Assembly (NCBI RefSeq): GCF_001591045.1
Contig: NZ_BCUA01000022.1
Span: 1 to 53,009 of the forward strand
Direction: 5' to 3'
Source: Sphingopyxis granuli NBRC 100800
GTDB taxonomy: Bacteria; Pseudomonadota; Alphaproteobacteria; Sphingomonadales; Sphingomonadaceae
Length of the DNA stretch: 53,009 nucleotides
Made by a program: the position numbers and the translations under genes. The notes beneath the pieces are model-generated. The model was given only the letters and a program-made list of their open reading frames with translations. It ran no database searches and had not been told where the DNA came from. Within the stretch, counting starts at the first letter, position 1, and the number at the start of each line of letters is the position of its first letter. Positions 8,744-17,762 of the stretch are shown here, piece after piece.

Positions 8744-9151
8744 ATGGGCAGCACGAAGATCAATCCGCCGAACCTATACAGGAGCACGCCGTTCGGCTTT
8801 TCCCACGCCGCCGTTCAGGACAGCGGCCGGGTCCTGCATCTGGCCGGGCAGGTCGCATGGGACGCGCAGTGCAACGTGATCGGCGAGGGCGACCTTGCCG
8901 TTCAGGTCGAGGCCGCGCTCGCCAACCTCACGGCGGTGCTGGAGCATATGAAGCTGACGCCCGCCGACCTCGTTCGCCTGCGCACCTACATCGTCGACAA
9001 CGATCCCGAAAAGCTGGGCGTGGTGGTCGCCGCGATTCAGCGCTTCTACGGGGGAGCGACCCCGGCGCCGAATACCGTCGTCGGCGTTCAATCGCTCGCC
9101 CTTCCCGATTTTCTCGTCGAGATCGAGGCCACCGCGCAACTCGACGCCTGA
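8744..9151 (+). CDS. Rid (YjgF/UK114) family protein lacking the RidA arginine
   Basis: The protein has 135 aa and the full Rid fold. RidA enzymes hydrolyse reactive enamines and imines using a conserved arginine in a PAR-S-x-V segment. Here the equivalent segment reads PAPNTVVGV, so that arginine is absent. The conserved tail FLVEIEATA is kept. It is therefore better placed among Rid subgroups without proven imine deaminase activity. Its position after an amine dehydrogenase still suggests a role with an imine or related intermediate. Confidence 0.85.
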   Translation: MGSTKINPPNLYRSTPFGFSHAAVQDSGRVLHLAGQVAWDAQCNVIGEGDLAVQVEAALANLTAVLEHMKLTPADLVRLRTYIVDNDPEKLGVVVAAIQRFYGGATPAPNTVVGVQSLALPDFLVEIEATAQLDA

Positions 9152-9215
9152 CGTTCCGTCCAACGCGTCGAAAGAACGCGATTATCCTTCAACATCGAGT
9201 CCATGGAGCTTCCTC

Positions 9216-12215
9216 TTGACCTTCAGCATCACCCGTGAACGCCTTCTGGCGTCAACCATGATCGGCGGCTTCGCGGCCCTCGTTCTCGCCGCAGCGCCGG
9301 CGGCTGCTCAGGATGGCGCGACCGCCGCCGCGCAAGCCGCCCCGTCCGAAGACATCGTCGTCACCGGCTCGCGCATCGTCCGCAAGGACTACAGCTCGAC
9401 CAGCCCGATCGTGACGGTGGGGCAGTCCGACCTGCAGGCGACCGGCTCGGTCACGGCAGAGACGCTGATGAACGACATGCCGCAGTTCATGCCCGGCACC
9501 AGCAATGGTTCGGTGAACCCCGGCAACGGCGGTCAGGCGAACCTGAACCTGCGCGGCCTGGGCAGCAACCGGACGCTGGTGCTGATGAACGGCCGCCGCA
9601 TCGTGCCGTCGAACGCCAACGGCACCGTCGACATCAACCTGATCCCGTCGGCCCTGATCCGCAACGTCGAGGTCATCTCGGGCGGCGCGTCGGCGACCTA
9701 CGGTTCCGACGCTCTGGCGGGTGTAGCGAACTTCATCCTCAACGACAATTTCTCGGGCGTTCAACTCGACGCCCAATATGGCGTGACCGAACAGGGCGAC
9801 GGCGCGACGCAGAGCTACACCATGACGATCGGCGGCCGATTCGACGACGGGCGCGGCCACGCGGTCCTGTCGGTCGGTCGCTCGACGCGCGAAGCGATCA
9901 TGAGCAGCGCGCGCGGCTTTTCCGCGGTTTCGGGCCGCAACAGCGTGTCGCCGCTGGGCGTGACCACCTTCGACTCGACCAATCTGCCCAGCCAGGCTTT
10001 CATCAACAATTATCTGGGCTGCACCAACTGCGTCACGCCGACGGGCGAGTTCGGCTACAATACCGACGGCTCGCTGTTCAGCCATGTCGGCGCCTATAAT
10101 TTCAAGAGCCCCGGCGGCCCCGAGTGGGACGCCTATCATCAACCCGGCGTGGCCTGGGCCTATAACACCGGCGCGACCGGCATGCTCAGCATTCCGCTGG
10201 AGCGTTGGAATGCTTTCGCGGCGGCGCGTTACGAACTGGCCGATTCCATCGAGCTCTACAGCAACGTCCTGTTCACCCAATATAGCGCGGACACCATCCT
10301 GTCGCCGACGCCCATGCCGGGACCGTCGCCGACCTACGGCTTCCGCGTGCCGTCGACCAATCCGTTCATCACCGCGGACCTGCGGGAATTTCTGGATGCC
10401 CGTCCCGATCCGACGGCGTCGTTCGGCCTGAACAAGCGCTTCAACGCGATCGGCGGCCGTCTGGCCCGCGACAGCACCACGGTCTTTCAGGTCACGGCCG
10501 GCTTGCGCGGCGATCTGCCGTTCGGCGACTGGCGCTACGACCTCAGCGGCCAGTACGGCCGCGTCGACAACTCGACCGAACAGTCGGGCAACGTCTCCCG
10601 TTCGGCCGTCCAGCGCCTGCTCGACGACCCGACCGGCGGCGCCAGCCTGTGCGAAGGCGGCTTCAACCCGTTCGGCCTGACGACCCTGTCGAAAAGCTGC
10701 ATCGCCTACATCAACCGCAACAGCAAGAACTCGACCCTCAGCGAGCAGACCATCTTCGAAGGCACGATTCAGGGCGGCCTGTTCCAGCTCCCCGCGGGTC
10801 AGGTCCGTGTCGCGCTCGGTGCGCAGTATCGTGAGGACAGCTTTGCATTCCGTCCGGACTCCGGCCTGTCGCAGAGCAATCCGATCGTTCCCCACCTCGG
10901 GGCCGACGGCCTGCCCGACGGCGGCCGGATCGGCGGCGTCGAGGTGGCGGGCTTCAACCCGGTTCAGCCGCTGACCGGCTCGACCAACTCCACCGAATTC
11001 TTCGTCGAGGCGCTGATCCCGGTGGTGACCGACCTGCCACTCATCAAGCGGCTGGAACTGACCCTCGGCTATCGTTACTCCGACTACAGCACCATCGGCG
11101 GCGTTCAGGCCTACAAGGCCGATGTGGACTGGACGGTGTTCGACAGCCTGCGGGTGCGTGGCGGCATTCAGCGTGCCGTGCGCGCGCCCTCGATCGGCGA
11201 ACTCTACGGCAATCGCGACATCAGCTCGCCCCAGATCGGCGGGCCGGTGAACGCGCAGGGCGCTCCGGTCTTCGGCGGCGACCCGTGCGATATTCGCGGC
11301 GCCTATCGCAACGGTCCGGATGCGGCTCAGGTGCGCCAGCTCTGCCTTGCTCAGGGCCTGTCGGCCGCTGCGGTGGACAGCTATGTCTTCAACAGCACGC
11401 AGATTCAGGGCTTCGTCGGCGGCAACGTCAATCTGAAGGAGGAAACGGCCGATACGTGGACGGTCGGTGCCGTCTATCGCCCCAACTTCGGCAGCGCGCT
11501 GTTCTCCCGTCTTTCGGCTTCGATCGACTATTACAGCATCAAGATCACCGACGTGGTCGGCAGCATCACCGCGACGAACCAGCTTCAGGGCTGTTTCAAC
11601 GCCACGGGCGTGACCAATCCGACCTATGACGTCAACAATGGCTATTGCCAGCTGTTCGAGCGCGATCCGCTGACCGGAAACGTGATCAACAGCCTGGGCC
11701 TCCAGCAGAATCTGGCGACCCTGAAGACGTCGGGCATCGATCTGCAGGTCGACTGGAGCTTCGATCTCGCCGATGCCGGTCTGGGCAATCTGGGCTCGCT
11801 GAACCTCAACTATGTGGTCGGCTGGCTGCGCGCCTGGCAGCGTCAGGACGCGGCGGGCGGACCGTTCAACGAGCGGGCCGGCACCATCGACTCGACCAAC
11901 GGCTTCACCTTCCCGAAGTGGAAGATGCTGGGTTCGGTCAACTACAGCAACGGCCCGTTCGGTCTTGGCCTGCGCTGGCGCCGGGTCGGCAAGATGGACA
12001 TCTACAACACCGCCAACAGCCTGCCGGCGATCAACTATTTCGATCTGCTCACCAGCTGGAACGTCAGCGACAGCTTCGTGCTGCGCATGGGGGTCAACAA
12101 CCTGACGGACAAGGCGCCGCGCACCTGGACGCCGGGCATCCAGTCCAACACCGATCCGTCGACCTATGACATCCTGGGTCGCCGCTTCTTCGTTGGCGTG
12201 ACGAGTCGCTTCTGA
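9216..12215 (+). CDS. TonB-dependent outer-membrane receptor
   Basis: The 999-aa protein starts with a signal peptide (cleavage near AAAQD), then a TonB box-like IVVTGSRIV, a plug domain with NLRGLGSNRTLVLMNGRR and GGASATYGSDALAGVANF, and a long beta-barrel ending VGVTSRF. This is the large sphingomonad receptor type used for import of organic compounds rather than a classical siderophore receptor. TTG at 9216 is the preferred start because GGAG lies 7 bases upstream; the ATG at 9258 would cut into the signal peptide. It probably takes up the substrate of the surrounding catabolic genes. Confidence 0.92.
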   Translation: MTFSITRERLLASTMIGGFAALVLAAAPAAAQDGATAAAQAAPSEDIVVTGSRIVRKDYSSTSPIVTVGQSDLQATGSVTAETLMNDMPQFMPGTSNGSVNPGNGGQANLNLRGLGSNRTLVLMNGRRIVPSNANGTVDINLIPSALIRNVEVISGGASATYGSDALAGVANFILNDNFSGVQLDAQYGVTEQGDGATQSYTMTIGGRFDDGRGHAVLSVGRSTREAIMSSARGFSAVSGRNSVSPLGVTTFDSTNLPSQAFINNYLGCTNCVTPTGEFGYNTDGSLFSHVGAYNFKSPGGPEWDAYHQPGVAWAYNTGATGMLSIPLERWNAFAAARYELADSIELYSNVLFTQYSADTILSPTPMPGPSPTYGFRVPSTNPFITADLREFLDARPDPTASFGLNKRFNAIGGRLARDSTTVFQVTAGLRGDLPFGDWRYDLSGQYGRVDNSTEQSGNVSRSAVQRLLDDPTGGASLCEGGFNPFGLTTLSKSCIAYINRNSKNSTLSEQTIFEGTIQGGLFQLPAGQVRVALGAQYREDSFAFRPDSGLSQSNPIVPHLGADGLPDGGRIGGVEVAGFNPVQPLTGSTNSTEFFVEALIPVVTDLPLIKRLELTLGYRYSDYSTIGGVQAYKADVDWTVFDSLRVRGGIQRAVRAPSIGELYGNRDISSPQIGGPVNAQGAPVFGGDPCDIRGAYRNGPDAAQVRQLCLAQGLSAAAVDSYVFNSTQIQGFVGGNVNLKEETADTWTVGAVYRPNFGSALFSRLSASIDYYSIKITDVVGSITATNQLQGCFNATGVTNPTYDVNNGYCQLFERDPLTGNVINSLGLQQNLATLKTSGIDLQVDWSFDLADAGLGNLGSLNLNYVVGWLRAWQRQDAAGGPFNERAGTIDSTNGFTFPKWKMLGSVNYSNGPFGLGLRWRRVGKMDIYNTANSLPAINYFDLLTSWNVSDSFVLRMGVNNLTDKAPRTWTPGIQSNTDPSTYDILGRRFFVGVTSRF

Positions 12216-12225
12216 TCCGCTCGGG

Positions 12226-12264
12226 GCGGCGACAGGTCTTTTTGTCCCGAGGGCCTGTCGCCGC
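12226..12264. terminator. stem-loop after the TonB-receptor gene
   Basis: An 11-bp perfect stem (GCGGCGACAGG at 12226-12236, CCTGTCGCCGC at 12254-12264) with a 17-base loop sits 10 bp after the receptor stop. There is no long T-run after it, so it may act as a terminator or as an mRNA-stabilising hairpin before the DUF885 genes. Confidence 0.5.
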
Positions 12265-12369
12265 TTCACCATGGATGGCTATGGTGGGGTGACGATATGG
12301 GCGCACGGTTCGCCCATCTGGATAAACCGCGCGGCCTTCGGGCGGGCGAACAAGGAACGAGGACGGACG

Positions 12370-14166
12370 ATGAAAAGACGTGAACTCTTTGCGGGAGCCG
12401 CCGGCGTAGCCTCTCTGGCCCTGATTTCCCGGTCGCCGGTCGCGGCGGCGCTTGGCCAGCCGGCCGCGCGGGAACGCTTCGCCCAGCTGGTCCGCGACAG
12501 TCAGCAGGCCGACGATCTCCTCAACCCCATGCGCCTTGCCCGCCGCGGGAAGCGCCCTTTGGGGCCGGTGTTCGTCGATCCGCAGGGGGAGGCCTATGCC
12601 ACCGGGCTCGAAGCGAACAAGCGCGCCGAACTCGCCGGCCTCGCCCGGATCGACCGGGCGGCGCTGCCGGAGGGCGACCAGATCGCCTATGACGTGTTCC
12701 GCTATCAGGCCGAAAAGGCGGTCGGGGAGTTCGACAGCGGCGTCAACGCCATCCGGCGCAAGGCGCCCCTGAACGCCTCCTTCGGGCTGCATGTGGAGTT
12801 TCCGGACTATATGTCGGCCGGCGTGTCGCTGGCGAGCGTCGAGGATTACGAGATCGCGCTGGAACAGCTCGACGGCTTCACGGGCTTCATGAACGACACG
12901 GTCACGCGCCTGCGTCAGGGCATGGCCGACGGCTATCACCAGCCGAAGGTCGTGGTGAACAATGTGCTGAAGCAGGTGGAGGCGTTCCTGGCGCTGCCGG
13001 TCGAGCAGAACCCGCTCTATTCGCCCGTCACCCGCTTTCCCGAAACGATCGCGGCCGCGGACCGCGCGCGGCTGGAGGCCGCCTATCGCAAGGCGGTCGA
13101 GACGCGCGCCTATCCGGCCTATGACCGGTGGCGCACGTTCCTGCGCAACGACTATCTGCCCACCGCCGCCGACGGCGCGGGCCTGTGGTCGATGAAGGAC
13201 GGCGACCGGGTCTATGCGGCCGATCTGGTGCGGCACACCACCACGACGATGAGCGCGGAGGAGATCCACCGCGTCGGCCTGTCCGAGGTGGCGCGCATCC
13301 TCGAAGAGATGGAGGGCGCGCGTCAGGCCGCCGGCTTCACCGGCGATCTTCACGCCTTTTTCGAATATATCCGTACCGAGCCCCGTTTTTATTACACCAA
13401 ACCTCAAGACCTTATCGACCATTTCGAGAGGATCGAAGCAAAAGTCTGGCAAAAAATCCCCACCCTCTTCTCACGGCGCCCGCGTGCCGAGTTCGAGGTG
13501 CGTCCGCTGCCGGCGCTGGGGGATCAGCGCGGCACGGGCTATTACCGCTCCGGCCCGTCCGACGCGTCCGAGCCGGGCGTGCTCTATTTCAACATGGCGA
13601 TGCTCAACACGCGGCCGATCCCGACGCTGGAAACGCTCCAGCTCCACGAGGGCGTGCCCGGCCACCATTATCAGTCGTCGCTGGTGCAGGAGGATGAAAG
13701 CCTGCCCGACATGTTGCGTTTCCGGCTGGCGCCGGCGACGGCCTACACCGAGGGGTGGGGGTTGTACGCGGAGTCGCTCGGCAAGGAGCTGGGCCTGTTC
13801 ACCGATCCCTATCAGTGGTTCGGCCATCTCGACATGGAGATGCTGCGCGCCGTGCGTCTGGTGGTCGACACCGGCCTGCACGCCCTTCGCTGGGAGCGGC
13901 AGCAGGCGATCGATTATATGATGGCGAACACTTCCATGGCGCCGCGCGACGTGGTTGTCGAGATCGACCGCTACATTACCAACGCCGGGCAGGCGAGCGC
14001 CTACAAGGTCGGCGAGTTGAAGATTCAGGAACTGCGGCGCCGCTCGACCGAGAAGCTGGGCAACCGCTTTGACATCCGCCACTTCCACGACCAGGTGCTC
14101 GATACCGGCGCCTTGCCGCTCGACGTGCTGGAAGCCAAGGTCGACCGCTGGCTGGCATCGGCTTGA
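12370..14166 (+). CDS. exported DUF885 protein, putative metallopeptidase (1 of 3)
   Basis: The protein has 598 aa. The N-terminus MKRRELFAGAAG followed by a hydrophobic stretch looks like a Tat signal. The DUF885 hallmark HEGVPGHH occupies residues 426-433 and resembles a zinc-peptidase HExxH-type site, although enzymatic data on the family are thin. The start was chosen at the ATG that begins the signal, with GAGG upstream. It is the most divergent of three tandem paralogs. Together they are likely periplasmic hydrolases acting on the material brought in by the TonB receptor. Confidence 0.85.
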   Translation: MKRRELFAGAAGVASLALISRSPVAAALGQPAARERFAQLVRDSQQADDLLNPMRLARRGKRPLGPVFVDPQGEAYATGLEANKRAELAGLARIDRAALPEGDQIAYDVFRYQAEKAVGEFDSGVNAIRRKAPLNASFGLHVEFPDYMSAGVSLASVEDYEIALEQLDGFTGFMNDTVTRLRQGMADGYHQPKVVVNNVLKQVEAFLALPVEQNPLYSPVTRFPETIAAADRARLEAAYRKAVETRAYPAYDRWRTFLRNDYLPTAADGAGLWSMKDGDRVYAADLVRHTTTTMSAEEIHRVGLSEVARILEEMEGARQAAGFTGDLHAFFEYIRTEPRFYYTKPQDLIDHFERIEAKVWQKIPTLFSRRPRAEFEVRPLPALGDQRGTGYYRSGPSDASEPGVLYFNMAMLNTRPIPTLETLQLHEGVPGHHYQSSLVQEDESLPDMLRFRLAPATAYTEGWGLYAESLGKELGLFTDPYQWFGHLDMEMLRAVRLVVDTGLHALRWERQQAIDYMMANTSMAPRDVVVEIDRYITNAGQASAYKVGELKIQELRRRSTEKLGNRFDIRHFHDQVLDTGALPLDVLEAKVDRWLASA

Positions 14167-14191
14167 GGGTCGCCGCCGGCCGGAGATGGGA

Positions 14192-15937
14192 ATGAACAGA
14201 AGGCAGATGCTTCTGGGCGCCGCCGCCGGCGTCGCGATGGTCGGGACGGGCGCGGGGCCCCTGTTCGCGAGCGAAGGCGCCGACGCCCGGCTGAAAGCTC
14301 TGCTCGAGCGTCACGCGAACGCCTTGCGCCGGTTCGGCGCGGAGCCGGGCAATCCGGTCGGAGATCGGTCGCTGGCCGGTCGTGTGAGGGCGCATGCGGA
14401 GAACGCGGTCCGCATGAAAGAATTGGCCGGGATCGGCTACGACGCGCTGTCACCTGCCGCGCGGATTGACCATGATACGGCGGCCTTCGTCTACGGGGTT
14501 CTCGACGACCAGTTGGCACGGCCGGGAACGGTCGACCTCGACCTGCGTCCCAGCCCTTATGTGGTCAGCCAGATGAACGGCGCCTATTACTGGCTGCCGT
14601 CCAGGCTCGGCACGGGTGGGAGCAGCCCCGAAGCGGAACGCCGCGCCTATCTCGACAATATCGAGGCTCTGGCCCGGGGCATCGACGAGGAAAGCGAGCG
14701 CATCGTGCATGATGCCGGGCTGGGCGTTGTTCCGCCCGATTTTATCCTTGACGCGACCTTGTCCCAACTGCGTGCGCTGCGGGACAGCGCGCCCGCGGCC
14801 AATCCTCTTCTGGCGCCCGCCATCGCGGCGTCGGGCACGGTCGGTGCACAGGCGACCGAGCGCTTCGACCGCCTGATGAGGCCGGCACTCGACAGGCAGG
14901 CTCAGGCGCTACACGCACTGATGCCCCGCACTTCCTCGAAGGCCGGGGTCTGGGCCCAACCCGACGGCGAGGCGACCTATGCCTCCTCGCTCCGCGCCAA
15001 CACCACTGCCAATATCGCGCCGGGCGATCTGCACCGCATGGGGCAGGAGTGGGTGCGGGAACTGAGCGCTGAGATCGATCACGATCTGCGTGCCCTGAAT
15101 CTGACCCGCGGCTCGGTCGGCGAGCGCATTGCGGCGCTGAATACGGATGCCCGTTTGATCCAGCAGGACACCGACGCGGGCCGGGCCGAAGTCCATCGCC
15201 AGGCCAAGGCTTATCTGGTCGCTGCGCGGGGCCGCGCCGCCCGCGCCTTCAACCATTTCGTGGACGATCCCGTCGAGGTCCGGCGCATGCCGCTGACCAG
15301 CGAGGACAGTTCGCCCATCGCCTTCTACAACGGCCCGCGAGATGGCACTTCCGGCGCGGTCCTACTCAATCTCAAGAAGCCCAGCGACCTGCCGTCCTGG
15401 CGCCTGCCGACGCTGGTCCACCATGAAGGCGTGCCAGGCCATCACACCCAGGCGGCGGTGCTGAGGGACACGGGCGGCCTTTCGCTTTTCCGGCGCACGG
15501 TGCGTTTCTCGGCCTGGACCGAAGGATGGGCGCTCTACGCCGAAGCACTGGCGGACGAAATCGGCGCTTATGCGGACGATCCCCTCGGGCGGATTGGCTA
15601 TCTGCAGGCCCAGCTTTGGCGCGCGGGGCGTGTGGTTGTCGATACCGGGATCCATCACGAGCGCTGGACCCGCGAACAGGCTATCGCCTTCATGGTCGAC
15701 ACGGTCGGCGAATTGCCCGGGCCCACCGCGCGCGAGGTGGATCGCTATTGTGTCTATCCAGGGCAGGCTTGCTGCTTCATGGTCGGCAAGCAGCAGATTC
15801 GCGCCTCGCGCGAGGCAGCGCGACGCGCCATGGGGCCGCGCTTCTCCCTTGGCGACTATAATGATCTCATCCTGCGGTCAGGCCCTCTGCCGATGGAGGT
15901 TCTGGACGCCCTGGTTCAACAATGGAGCGCCGCCTGA
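14192..15937 (+). CDS. exported DUF885 protein, putative metallopeptidase (2 of 3)
   Basis: The protein has 581 aa, with an N-terminal MNRRQMLLGAAAG signal (probably Tat) ending near FASEG. The motif HEGVPGHH starts at H411. It is clearly closer to the third paralog than to the first (for example the shared SPYVVSQMNGAYYWLP segment), so these two look like a recent tandem duplication. The ATG at 14192 has GGAG six bases upstream; the ATG at 14186 is too close to it. The stop overlaps the start of the next gene (TGATG). Confidence 0.85.
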   Translation: MNRRQMLLGAAAGVAMVGTGAGPLFASEGADARLKALLERHANALRRFGAEPGNPVGDRSLAGRVRAHAENAVRMKELAGIGYDALSPAARIDHDTAAFVYGVLDDQLARPGTVDLDLRPSPYVVSQMNGAYYWLPSRLGTGGSSPEAERRAYLDNIEALARGIDEESERIVHDAGLGVVPPDFILDATLSQLRALRDSAPAANPLLAPAIAASGTVGAQATERFDRLMRPALDRQAQALHALMPRTSSKAGVWAQPDGEATYASSLRANTTANIAPGDLHRMGQEWVRELSAEIDHDLRALNLTRGSVGERIAALNTDARLIQQDTDAGRAEVHRQAKAYLVAARGRAARAFNHFVDDPVEVRRMPLTSEDSSPIAFYNGPRDGTSGAVLLNLKKPSDLPSWRLPTLVHHEGVPGHHTQAAVLRDTGGLSLFRRTVRFSAWTEGWALYAEALADEIGAYADDPLGRIGYLQAQLWRAGRVVVDTGIHHERWTREQAIAFMVDTVGELPGPTAREVDRYCVYPGQACCFMVGKQQIRASREAARRAMGPRFSLGDYNDLILRSGPLPMEVLDALVQQWSAA

Positions 15938-17721
15938 TGCGTCGTCGTGATCTTCTGGCCGGCGCGGCTGCGCTGGGCGCCACCCTTTCTCTCACCGGCT
16001 GCGCCTCCGCAGGCCGTGCGGCGGGAACGTCCGCCGATGTCCGTCTCGCCGCCATGCTCGAGCGGCACGCCCGGGCCTTGCGGGACGAAGAGGGAGGACC
16101 GGACAGCCTGGGCGGCTATTCCCTCGCGGCGCGCGCGCAGGCACGCCAGGCCAATGCGGCGCGCCTGGCCGAACTGAACGGCGTCGATCGTTCCGTCCTC
16201 TCGCCCGCGGCCGCGCTAGACTATGACACCGCGCGCTTTGTCTATGACGCCATGGACGATCAATATGGGCGCTACGGATTCTCGGACATCAATCTGCGCC
16301 CCAGCCCCTATGTCGTCAGCCAGATGAACGGGGCCTATTACTGGTTGCCGGACGGCATCGCCGGTCGCTCCCCCCTGGCGAACGAAGCGGATGCTGAGCG
16401 GTATCTCGACAAGCTGCGGCAACTGGTGGTCGCCCTCGATCAGGAAACGGAGCAGATCGCCCATGACGCGGGTCTTGGCGTCGTGCCGCCGGCTTTCATT
16501 CTCGCCAAGACGGTGGCGCAGATCGCGACGCTGCGTGATATGCCCGCTGCTTCGAATCCCCTAATCGGGCCTGCGGTGGCCCGCGCCCGTGCCGCCGGCC
16601 TGAACGATCTGGAAAGCCGTGCCGCGGCGATCTTCGCCGCGCAGGTCGCACCGGCACTTACCCGTCAGATGGCGGCGCTGGACGCCCTGCGTCCGCGCGC
16701 CGACGATCGGGCAGGCGTGTGGGCAAAGCCGGACGGGGAGGCTTATTACGCTTCGGGTCTCCACTCCAACACCACGGCCGGCTACGCACCGGCGGAGCTT
16801 CACCGGCTGGGGCTGACGTGGGTGGCGGAACTGACCGCCGAGATCGATCGCCTGCTGCGCGCGCAAGGGCTCACCGAAGGCAGCGTCGCCGCGCGGATGA
16901 GCGCGCTGGACCGCGACCCGCGCTTCCTCAAGGCGGACAGCGATGCGGGGCGACGGGAGATCATCGACTATGCGACCGCGCGTCTGGCCCGGATAAGGAA
17001 CCTCCTGCCTAGGGGTTTCGCTTTCGTGCCCGATCTTCCCGTCGAGGTCCGGCGGGTATCACCCGCGATCGAAAAAGGTGCGCCAGGCGGCTTCTACAGC
17101 GCCAGCAGCGATCCGGCCCAGCCATCGGTCATCTACATCAACCTTCGGTCGGTCGAAGAGAACGCCCTGTGGCGGATCCCCACGCTGTTGCATCACGAAG
17201 GCATCCCCGGCCACCATTTTCAGGCCAGCGTCCTGAAGGAAGCGGGCAAGCTTTCGTTGTTTCGCCGCACGGTGCGCTTCTCGGCCTGGACGGAAGGCTG
17301 GGCGCTCTATGCCGAGCAGCTGGCTGCCGAGATCGGTGCCTATGATGACGATCCGACGGGACGTATCGGCTATCTTCAGGGGCAATTGTTCCGCGCTTGT
17401 CGCGTGGTCGTCGATACCGGCATCCACCATGCGCGCTGGACGCGCGAACAGGCGATCGACTGGATGGTCGCCAATGCGGGCGAGAATCGCGATGCGGCCG
17501 AGCGCGAGATCGACCGATACTGTGTATATCCGGGGCAGGCCTGCAGCTTCATGGTCGGCAAGCAGCAGATCGTGGACCTGCGGGAGAAGGCCCGGGCAGA
17601 CCTGGGCTCCCGATTTGATTCGCGGGCCTACAATGACATGGTTCTGGCCTCGGGGCCGTTGCCGATGGAAGTCCTCGGCGCGGCGGTGAACCAATGGACG
17701 ACGTCGCTTCAGGGGGCTTGA
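15937..17721 (+). CDS. DUF885 Tat lipoprotein, putative metallopeptidase (3 of 3)
   Basis: The protein has 594 aa. The signal MRRRDLLAGAAALG leads to a lipobox LTGC, so this copy is probably a Tat-exported lipoprotein, while the two paralogs before it appear soluble. HEGIPGHH begins at H420. Translation is coupled to the previous gene through TGATG. An in-frame ATG at 15922 adds only MERRL and is less likely. It ends 41 bp before the convergent YtcJ-like gene. Confidence 0.85.
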   Translation: MRRRDLLAGAAALGATLSLTGCASAGRAAGTSADVRLAAMLERHARALRDEEGGPDSLGGYSLAARAQARQANAARLAELNGVDRSVLSPAAALDYDTARFVYDAMDDQYGRYGFSDINLRPSPYVVSQMNGAYYWLPDGIAGRSPLANEADAERYLDKLRQLVVALDQETEQIAHDAGLGVVPPAFILAKTVAQIATLRDMPAASNPLIGPAVARARAAGLNDLESRAAAIFAAQVAPALTRQMAALDALRPRADDRAGVWAKPDGEAYYASGLHSNTTAGYAPAELHRLGLTWVAELTAEIDRLLRAQGLTEGSVAARMSALDRDPRFLKADSDAGRREIIDYATARLARIRNLLPRGFAFVPDLPVEVRRVSPAIEKGAPGGFYSASSDPAQPSVIYINLRSVEENALWRIPTLLHHEGIPGHHFQASVLKEAGKLSLFRRTVRFSAWTEGWALYAEQLAAEIGAYDDDPTGRIGYLQGQLFRACRVVVDTGIHHARWTREQAIDWMVANAGENRDAAEREIDRYCVYPGQACSFMVGKQQIVDLREKARADLGSRFDSRAYNDMVLASGPLPMEVLGAAVNQWTTSLQGA

Positions 17722-17762
17722 TGGCTTTCAGCTATTATGCCGGTGCTTTCCGGTAGCCGGGA

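Noticed and set aside
9252..12272. 1006-codon antisense open frame opposite the TonB receptor
   Set aside because: Low-complexity, no motif, and the receptor on the plus strand is unmistakable.
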